NCBI GenBank assembly: GCA_017613335.1
Contig: JAGAEB010000119.1
Span: forward strand, 1 to 11,963
Length of the DNA: 11,963 nt
Direction of reading: 5' to 3'
Source of the DNA: Methanosarcinaceae archaeon
Lineage (GTDB): Archaea > Halobacteriota > Methanosarcinia > Methanosarcinales > Methanosarcinaceae
Part shown: in pieces, positions 7,506 through 11,963 of the stretch
Layout: the number at the start of each line of letters is the position of its first letter
Numbering within the stretch: the stretch's first letter is position 1
Program-made: the position numbers and the translations under genes
Notes under the pieces: model-generated
The model's database searches: none
Seen by the model: only the letters and a program-made list of their open reading frames with translations
Told to the model about the DNA's origin: nothing

Positions 7506-9101
7506 TCACGCCTGTTTTTCTTTTTTCTCCGGATCGTCCTGACCGCTGTCCGTTTCCGGGACCGTGATGCGGACTTTGTCGATGCGGACTCTGTCCATTT
7601 CAAGGATCTCGAAGCTGAAACCGTTCCATGTCACGACGTCTCCCTGTTTGGGGATCGTGTCCATGATGTCGAGGATGAGGCCGCTCAGTGTGTTGTACGG
7701 GCTGTCGTTGTAAAGAGCAGATGCGTCAAGATGAGACAGAAGATCATAGAACGGGTACTGCCCGTCGACGATCAGAAAACCGTTTTCGTCCTTCCTGATC
7801 TCGTAGGCTGTCTCGTCGCTGTCGGTTTCCGGATCGAGCGGCGTATCGCCGACGAAAACATTGAGAAGATCGCTGAGCGTTACGATCCCCTGGACGCTTC
7901 CGAATTCGTCCGTGATGAGCGCATATTCGAAATGTGTATCGCGGAAACTTTCCAGCGTTTCAAGGATGCTGAAATTCTCCGGCAGGACGTTGGCCGGCCG
8001 GGCCAGTTTCCGGAGGAACGTATCAGATCCGGCGGGAACGGAACCGGATTTTTTGACGGAGTCGGGAACAGACCCGGATTTTTTGACGGAGTCGGGAACA
8101 GACCCGGATTTTTTACCGGAGTCGGGAACAGACCCGGATTTTTTACCGGAGTCGGAAACGGATCCGGATTTTTTGACGGAGCCGGAAACGGATCCGGATT
8201 TTTCTTCCGGATCAGTGCCGGCTCCGGAAAAGACTTCCGCAGGCACGGCGTTTATCAGATCTTTGAGCGTGACGACGCCGATGACATTATCAAGACTTTC
8301 TTCGGCGACCGGGTAGATGCTGTAGAGATTCTGCCTGACATAATCATAAACTTCTTCTTTCGTCATGTCTGCATCGAGCCAGGCAATATCGCATTTGTGC
8401 GTCAGGACGGAACTGACGTTCCTGTCGGCGAAACTGAAAACGCGTTCGACGAGATCCTGCTCTGTCTCTTCGATCTCGCCGTCTTCGAAACCTTCCTGAA
8501 CGATCGCCTTGACGTCTTCTTCTGTGGCCTTGATCGTGACCTTTTCGCGGAAACCGAGAAGAGCGGCGATCCTGTCGGCGATGAAGGAAAAGGTGATCGT
8601 GACGGGGGAAAGCAGTCCCGAATAACGGTAGATGGGTCTTGCGATCGCCATTGTCACTTTTTCCGGATCCGAGAGCGCGATCCTCTCAGGAACGAGCCTG
8701 CCGAAGATCATGACGAAGAAGACGGCGATCGCGACCGTGATCAGGATCAGGATGATGAAAATGAAAGGAATCTCCTTGAAAGAAGAGACCGCCCCCGATT
8801 CGATAAGATCCCTGATGAAAGCGGCTGCTTCCGGATAAAGGGAAAAGGCGCCGAAGAATCCCAGGAAAAGGAAAAGGAAATCAGTCGTCATGCGGACCGG
8901 GATCAGGAGCCGGCCCGGTTCCGTGACCATATTCAGCGCTTTTTCGGCATTCGCGTTGCCGGATCTCGCCGCAGACTCCAGATGAGAGCGGCGCATCGAA
9001 TTCAGCGCCGTTTCCGCAACCGAGAAAAAACTGCAGAAAAAGACGGAAACGAAAAAAACGGCAAGAAGGACCAAAGGAGCTGGAACAGGCATGAAAGTCA
9101 T
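7506..9101 (-). CDS. DUF21-CBS-CorC_HlyC membrane protein (CNNM/hemolysin-C family)
   Basis: A 531-residue membrane protein of the CNNM/CorC/HlyC family, whose members are linked to magnesium or other divalent-cation efflux. The DUF21 domain covers about 8-185, with hydrophobic segments near 9-29, 71-88 and 112-134 and the family motif FGRLVPERIAL at 133-143. The acidic EEDVKAIVQEGFEDGEIEETE stretch (194-214) is the usual link to the CBS pair. CBS1 is about 229-290 and CBS2 about 368-420 (HFEYALITDEFGSVQGIVTLSDLL). A CorC_HlyC domain lies at about 433-515. A repeat-rich insert (about 300-357) separates the two CBS motifs, which is not typical. The chosen start is the ATG at 9101; upstream lies only weak GGGA-ACGG. 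A GTG at 9152 lies in a repeat array and is unlikely. Substrate ion and transport direction are not shown by the sequence. Confidence 0.93.
   Translation of the reverse strand: MTFMPVPAPLVLLAVFFVSVFFCSFFSVAETALNSMRRSHLESAARSGNANAEKALNMVTEPGRLLIPVRMTTDFLFLFLGFFGAFSLYPEAAAFIRDLIESGAVSSFKEIPFIFIILILITVAIAVFFVMIFGRLVPERIALSDPEKVTMAIARPIYRYSGLLSPVTITFSFIADRIAALLGFREKVTIKATEEDVKAIVQEGFEDGEIEETEQDLVERVFSFADRNVSSVLTHKCDIAWLDADMTKEEVYDYVRQNLYSIYPVAEESLDNVIGVVTLKDLINAVPAEVFSGAGTDPEEKSGSVSGSVKKSGSVSDSGKKSGSVPDSGKKSGSVPDSVKKSGSVPDSVKKSGSVPAGSDTFLRKLARPANVLPENFSILETLESFRDTHFEYALITDEFGSVQGIVTLSDLLNVFVGDTPLDPETDSDETAYEIRKDENGFLIVDGQYPFYDLLSHLDASALYNDSPYNTLSGLILDIMDTIPKQGDVVTWNGFSFEILEMDRVRIDKVRITVPETDSGQDDPEKKEKQA
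8041..8206 (-). repeat. 30-bp tandem repeat coding a Ser-rich insert between CBS motifs
   Basis: Five full 30-bp units (8041, 8071, 8101, 8131, 8161) and one partial unit begin with GAACCGGA, GACCCGGA or GATCCGGA and contain a T-run. They encode KKSGSVPDSV-type 10-residue repeats, with six KSGSV cores at about residues 301-356. Neighbouring units differ by only one to four bases, which points to recent expansion. The unit keeps the reading frame. Confidence 0.92.
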
Positions 9102-9146
9102 ATTATCCGTTCCCTGTTCATGAATATTTCGATACGGCCGGAAAAG

Positions 9147-9341
9147 AATCACAGAAGAGGATCACAGAAGAGGATCACAGAAGAGGATCACAGAAGAGGA
9201 TCACAGAAAAGGATCACAGAAAAGGAACACAGAAAAGGAACACAGAAAAGGATCACAGAAGAGAATCACAGAAAAGGATCACAGAAGAGAATCACAGAAA
9301 AGGAACACAGAAAAGGAACACAGAAAAGGATCGCAGAACAG
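9147..9341 (+). repeat. 13-bp minisatellite, 15 copies
   Basis: Fifteen uninterrupted 13-bp units run from 9147 to 9341. The main variants are GATCACAGAAGAG, GATCACAGAAAAG, GAACACAGAAAAG and AATCACAGAARAG; the last unit is GATCGCAGAACAG. Variants are ordered in blocks: a GAACAC pair at 9225-9250 recurs at 9303-9328, and a two-unit GATC/AATC block is doubled at 9251-9302. This indicates growth by duplication of blocks. The array lies 46 bp upstream of the membrane protein start, in its promoter region, and holds the stop codon of the preceding open frame. Confidence 0.93.
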
Positions 9342-10374
9342 CACGGGATAACGGAAAAACGCGCCGCCGGAAAGAAATAAAAAAAGCCGTCACGACAGGC
9401 GGGTCGTGACGGCGTTTCAGGAAAACAGATCGGCGTGACGGGCAGGATCGGTCCATCATGAGATCTGCGCCGCGCATGATCACTTTCTTTTTGTCTTCAA
9501 GACGTTTTTTCTCGGCTTCGAAAGCGGCTTCTTCTTCGGGCGTGAGCAGCACGGGTCCGTCGGATTGGCCGGATCCGCCTTTGTCTTCGTCGTCATTGTT
9601 TTCATCGCTGTTTTCCGTCAGAAGATCTTCCTGGACGGTCATGATGTGCTCTTTGATCTCTTCAAGGGCATCGGCGAGGACGAGTTCATTGTCATAATCT
9701 TCGACATAGGACCAGATCTCCGCGGGCGTCATCGTTTTGAGTTCCTTGGCGATCTCGATCATATTCGGGATGACGCGGACGATGTTGTCGATGATGCTCA
9801 CATGAGCGGTCCGGGCTGTTCTGGAAAGGGGATTGAGATCGACGGCGATGACGAGTTTGTCCATATCGGCAAGCGCTGTGCAGCGGTCTCCGTCTTCCAG
9901 GAGGACCAGAACGACATCCGCGGAAGCGATCCCTTCTTTTTCGGCGCGCGAGCGCTCGTGGTCGAGCGGCAGATACGGCTCGGCCGTTTCTCCGAGAACG
10001 TCGGCGGCGCCTGCTTCGTGAAGTCTTTCGACGATCCGGTGGACGCGTTCGTCGGTCCTGTGGAAAAGATTGACTTCCAGTTTGGCGCCGAGGATCTCCG
10101 CCAGCATGACAAGGCCGTCCGGGACGAGAGCCGCGGCATTTCCGTTCACGGAAATGACGGGGTTGTCTGCCAGGAGCAGGAGAGCGCAGGCGCATGTCTC
10201 CGCGTGCGCGGCGCTGTCGATCGTTTTTTCGCCGATGAGATAATCAAAAGCCTCACCGCGGCCCTGAGCGATCAGGCCCTGCTGCGTCGTGATGCCGTTT
10301 TTGACGCCCTGCGTGATGAGTTCACGGGTCAGGAGAGACTGATAACGGGGATGTGATTCCGGGATGTCTGTCAT
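9292..10374 (-). CDS. 4-phosphopantoate--beta-alanine ligase (archaeal phosphopantothenate synthetase)
   Basis: The enzyme joins 4-phosphopantoate and beta-alanine using ATP, giving 4-phosphopantothenate for coenzyme A synthesis in archaea (COG1701/DUF137 family). Residues 1-245 match the family throughout: SHPRY (7-11), GLIAQGRGEAFDYLIGE (33-49), NPVISVNGNAAAL (71-83), DLNPLSRTARTA (179-190) and IIDNIVRVIPNM (194-205). The start at 10374 has GGTGGT just upstream; an ATG at 10407 would add 11 residues not expected in the family. The usual length is about 250-260 residues, but this open frame gives 360. After an acidic Asn/Asp tail (251-270) and a Lys-rich segment (about 288-297), the frame crosses the terminator hairpin and ends in the 13-bp repeat array. 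Residues after about 307 look non-native. A one-base shift near an A6 run (about 9506-9511) would end the protein at a TGA at 9482-9480, so the true 3' end may be there. Confidence 0.92.
   Translation of the reverse strand: MTDIPESHPRYQSLLTRELITQGVKNGITTQQGLIAQGRGEAFDYLIGEKTIDSAAHAETCACALLLLADNPVISVNGNAAALVPDGLVMLAEILGAKLEVNLFHRTDERVHRIVERLHEAGAADVLGETAEPYLPLDHERSRAEKEGIASADVVLVLLEDGDRCTALADMDKLVIAVDLNPLSRTARTAHVSIIDNIVRVIPNMIEIAKELKTMTPAEIWSYVEDYDNELVLADALEEIKEHIMTVQEDLLTENSDENNDDEDKGGSGQSDGPVLLTPEEEAAFEAEKKRLEDKKKVIMRGADLMMDRSCPSRRSVFLKRRHDPPVVTAFFISFRRRVFPLSRAVLRSFSVFLFCVPFL
9379..9413 (-). terminator. Hairpin plus T-run, intrinsic-type terminator
   Basis: Arms GCCGTCACGAC (9386-9396) and GTCGTGACGGC (9403-9413) pair perfectly over 11 bp with a 6-nt loop. 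On the minus strand the stem is followed directly by seven T residues (9385-9379) and then ATTTC. This is the textbook shape of an intrinsic terminator for the phosphopantothenate synthetase gene. Oddly, the open reading frame of that gene continues through it. Confidence 0.8.
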
Positions 10375-10377
10375 GAT

Positions 10378-10383
10378 ACCACC
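10378..10383 (-). promoter_or_regulatory. Ribosome binding site of the phosphopantothenate synthetase gene
   Basis: GGTGGT on the minus strand is followed by ATC and then ATG at 10374-10372. Together with the family N-terminus (a few residues before SHPRY) it favours this start over the ATG at 10407. Confidence 0.65.
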
Positions 10384-10430
10384 AAAAATGATCCCGCAGA
10401 CCTGCATCCGGGCAGACGGGCGGGACCGGA

Positions 10431-10446
10431 TTATATTTAATATATC
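10431..10446 (-). promoter_or_regulatory. Archaeal TATA box for the phosphopantothenate synthetase gene
   Basis: The minus strand reads GATATATTAAATATAA in a GC-richer setting. It is about 57 to 72 bases upstream of the chosen ATG. With archaeal spacing, transcription would begin near 10412 and leave a leader of roughly 40 nt that holds the GGTGGT site. This is the clearest promoter in the window. Confidence 0.7.
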
Positions 10447-10478
10447 TGTAACAGAAAAACCGATATTAAGACTTTTTC

Positions 10479-10486
10479 AAAAAAAA
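10479..10486 (-). terminator. T8 tract after mutY
   Basis: On the minus strand eight T residues follow about 20 bases after the mutY stop, without a strong hairpin. Archaeal RNA polymerase stops at such tracts, so this probably ends the mutY transcript before the next promoter, about 40 bases further on. Confidence 0.55.
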
Positions 10487-10506
10487 GGGCAGAAAAACGG
10501 TTTTGA

Positions 10507-11799
10507 TCAGGGGGTCCGGCTGAAATCCGAAAGGTCCGTCTGTCTCTTTCCGGACCCGGAACGGAAAATTCCCGCATTCTCCGCTTCTCTGATCACTTTT
10601 TTCATGAGCGTCGAAAAGGCATATTTTTCAAATTCGGACGGGAAGACAAAAATGCCGCCGGAAAAGATCTCTGAAATGATGTCAGGAGATTTCCCGGAAA
10701 TGATGTTGAGAGACATCCCGGAAACGTCGTTGAGAGACATCCCGGAAACGTCGTTGAGAGACATCCCGGAAACGTCGCTCCCGGATGATCCGGGGACCAT
10801 TCCGGATGCGGATACGTCTGCGATCACCGGTTCGAGCGTCATGTCGATGTGTGTAAAAACGTGACGGACGAACCTGCCTGTTCTGACGGCGCCCGTTTTT
10901 TCAAAGATCGCCTGCAGTCTTTCTCTGCAGGCGTCGTCTTCCGGGATCATCCACGGAAATTCCGTCAGTCCGGAGAGCAGCCCTTTTTCAGTCCTTTTAC
11001 GGATGAGAACGCGTCCTTCCGGGTCTCTGATCAGGAAAACATATCCCTTTTTATGCGTCTTTTCGGGTTTTCTGAGGACGGGAAGCGATTCCTGTATGTG
11101 CAGGTGTTCTGCCAGACAGACCGGCCTTACGGGACAGCCGGCGCAGTCCGGGTGCTGCGGCGTGCAGACCGTTGCGCCGAGATCGAGGATCGCGGACGTG
11201 TAGTCGGCGGCTCTTTTCTTAGGCATCAGCTTTTCCGCGCGGCGGCGGATCTCATCGCGGATGTCATATGCATTTTCCGAAAGCGCAAAGAGGCGGCAGA
11301 TCACGCGGATGACGTTCCCGTCGACGACAGCTTCCGGCCTGTCAAAAGCAAGAGCGGCAATGCTGGATGATGTATAAGGGCCGATCCCGGGGAGTTTTGC
11401 GAGGGATCCTTTGTCTTCCGGAAATCTGCCGTTCAGTTCCGTTGCGACATAGACCGCGCATTCGTGAAGTTTTCTCGCGCGCGTGTAATAACCGAGACCC
11501 TGCCAGAAGAAAAGAACCTCATCGATATCCGCCTGCGCCAATGAAAAGATATCCGGAAAACGTTTCATGAAACGCCCGAAATAAGGAATGACCGTCCGGA
11601 CTGTCGTCTGCTGGAGCATGATCTCGGAGATCCAGACGACATAGGGATCCGGATGAGGACCCCTTGTCCGCCACGGAAGATCGCGGCCGTTCTGATCATA
11701 CCAGTCAAGAAGGCGGTCTGAAAAAAACGATCCGGAAGAAGACGGATCAGAAAAGGATGATCCGGAAGAAGATGAATCTGAAAAATTATCGGAAAACAT
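10507..11799 (-). CDS. mutY: A/G-specific adenine DNA glycosylase MutY
   Basis: A 430-residue base-excision repair enzyme that removes adenine mispaired with 8-oxoguanine. The HhH-GPD domain starts at about residue 30 (LLDWYDQNGRDLPWR). The catalytic Glu is E59 in WISEIMLQQT, the helix-hairpin-helix is LPGIGPYTSS (136-145), and the catalytic Asp is D160 in VVDGNVIRV. The [4Fe-4S] cysteines C212, C219, C222 and C228 have the canonical 6-2-5 spacing. A NUDIX-like C-terminal domain that reads 8-oxoG runs from about 250 (KKGYVFLIRDPEGRVLIRKR) and includes the FTHIDMTLE strand (315-323). Two oddities are a Ser/Asp-rich N-terminus made of repeats (about 5-27) and an in-frame repeat insert at 334-373 inside the C-terminal domain. 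The start at 11799 lacks a clear Shine-Dalgarno site; upstream frame extension to 11949 is only repeat array. The enzyme is widespread in bacteria, so ancient transfer is possible. Confidence 0.95.
   Translation of the reverse strand: MFSDNFSDSSSSGSSFSDPSSSGSFFSDRLLDWYDQNGRDLPWRTRGPHPDPYVVWISEIMLQQTTVRTVIPYFGRFMKRFPDIFSLAQADIDEVLFFWQGLGYYTRARKLHECAVYVATELNGRFPEDKGSLAKLPGIGPYTSSSIAALAFDRPEAVVDGNVIRVICRLFALSENAYDIRDEIRRRAEKLMPKKRAADYTSAILDLGATVCTPQHPDCAGCPVRPVCLAEHLHIQESLPVLRKPEKTHKKGYVFLIRDPEGRVLIRKRTEKGLLSGLTEFPWMIPEDDACRERLQAIFEKTGAVRTGRFVRHVFTHIDMTLEPVIADVSASGMVPGSSGSDVSGMSLNDVSGMSLNDVSGMSLNIISGKSPDIISEIFSGGIFVFPSEFEKYAFSTLMKKVIREAENAGIFRSGSGKRQTDLSDFSRTP
10681..10776 (-). repeat. 24-bp tandem repeat in mutY C-terminal domain
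   Basis: Three identical 24-bp units (10705-10728, 10729-10752, 10753-10776) and one degenerate unit (10681-10704) encode DVSGMSLN three times (residues 342-365) followed by IISGKSPD. Exact identity of three copies suggests very recent expansion. The insert lies between the FTHIDMTLE strand and the final GIFVFPSEFEKYAFSTLMKKV segment of the NUDIX-like domain. Confidence 0.92.
11729..11788 (-). repeat. Two 30-bp repeats at the mutY N-terminus
   Basis: Two copies of a 30-bp unit sharing GATCCGGAAGAAGA start at 11729 and 11759. They encode the Ser/Asp-rich units near residues 5-24, ahead of the glycosylase domain. Bacterial MutY proteins usually begin only a few residues before this domain. Confidence 0.75.
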
Positions 11800-11870
11800 G
11801 AAGATCAGGACTGTCAGCCGGGCGCTTCGGTCGTCGGAACAGGAGAGACCGGAGTGATCGCAGGAAATTG

Positions 11871-11963
11871 CTGTTGTGAGAGGGCAGTTGTGAGAAGACA
11901 CAGTTGTGAGAGAACACAGTTGTGAGAGAACACAGTTGTGAGAGAACACAGTTGTGAGAGAAC
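11871..11963 (+). repeat. 16-bp tandem repeat running off the window end
   Basis: Units of CAGTTGTGAGAGAACA start at 11901, 11917, 11933 and 11949, with diverged copies at 11885 (GAAGACA) and 11871. The last copy is cut by the window edge, so the array continues outside. It lies 70 bp and more upstream of the mutY start. On the minus strand the array has no stop codon in any frame, so a long open frame into it has no meaning. Confidence 0.9.

Noticed and set aside
9102..9152. GTG start at 9152 for the CNNM-type protein
   Set aside because: It lies within the 13-bp array and adds 17 residues with no ribosome site. The ATG at 9101 leads straight into the first membrane segment.
9147..9341. CRISPR array
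   Set aside because: The 13-bp units are contiguous with no spacers, and no cas gene is present. The 16-, 23- and 32-bp arrays were rejected as CRISPR for the same reason.
7731..9380. 549-codon plus-strand frame opposite the CNNM-type gene
   Set aside because: It mirrors a well-supported membrane protein. Its ends are translations of the 30-bp and 13-bp repeats, and it has no start signal.
11800..11949. Upstream extension of the mutY frame to a GTG at 11949
   Set aside because: The added residues come from the 16-bp array, which is stop-free in every minus-strand frame, so openness carries no information. The MutY fold starts much later.

Overview
The window looks like chromosomal DNA of a methanogenic euryarchaeon. 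The strongest marker is an archaeal-type 4-phosphopantoate--beta-alanine ligase, an enzyme of the archaeal route to coenzyme A that bacteria lack. It sits behind a TATA-type promoter and an archaeal GGTG-type ribosome binding site. A giant CobN/BchH-family protein with a signal peptide and a C-terminal membrane anchor also fits methanogens. The order cannot be fixed from this sequence; Methanomicrobiales is a reasonable guess only.

All five genes lie on the minus strand, so transcription runs from the right edge to the left. In that order they are: mutY (11799 to 10507), a base-excision repair adenine glycosylase; the phosphopantothenate synthetase (10374 to 9292 as an open frame, perhaps ending earlier); a DUF21-CBS-CorC_HlyC membrane protein of the CNNM/hemolysin-C family (9101 to 7506); a 144-residue protein of unknown function (7286 to 6852); and the CobN-like surface protein (6249 to 25). 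The genes are separated by 132 to about 600 bp and have no obvious common pathway, so this reads as a run of mostly independent housekeeping and surface genes rather than one operon.

The unusual aspect is the density of tandem repeats. Non-coding arrays have units of 13 bp (15 copies, 9147-9341), 16 bp (right edge, running out of the window), about 23 bp (7321-7454) and 32 bp (6634-6760). The last lies in a 240-nt stretch without a single T on the plus strand. Repeats inside genes have units of 24 or 30 bp, all multiples of three. They sit in a CobN linker, between the two CBS motifs of the membrane protein, in the C-terminal NUDIX-like domain of MutY, and at the MutY N-terminus. The repeat-free exceptions are the 144-residue gene, which is flanked by repeats on both sides, and the phosphopantothenate synthetase, whose open frame runs through a terminator-like hairpin and stops only inside the 13-bp array.

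I found no tRNA, rRNA, CRISPR array, transposase, integrase or defence system, and no convincing new multi-gene system. The points most worth following are the missing stop before the terminator hairpin, the strand-biased repeat tracts and the surface-anchored CobN homologue.
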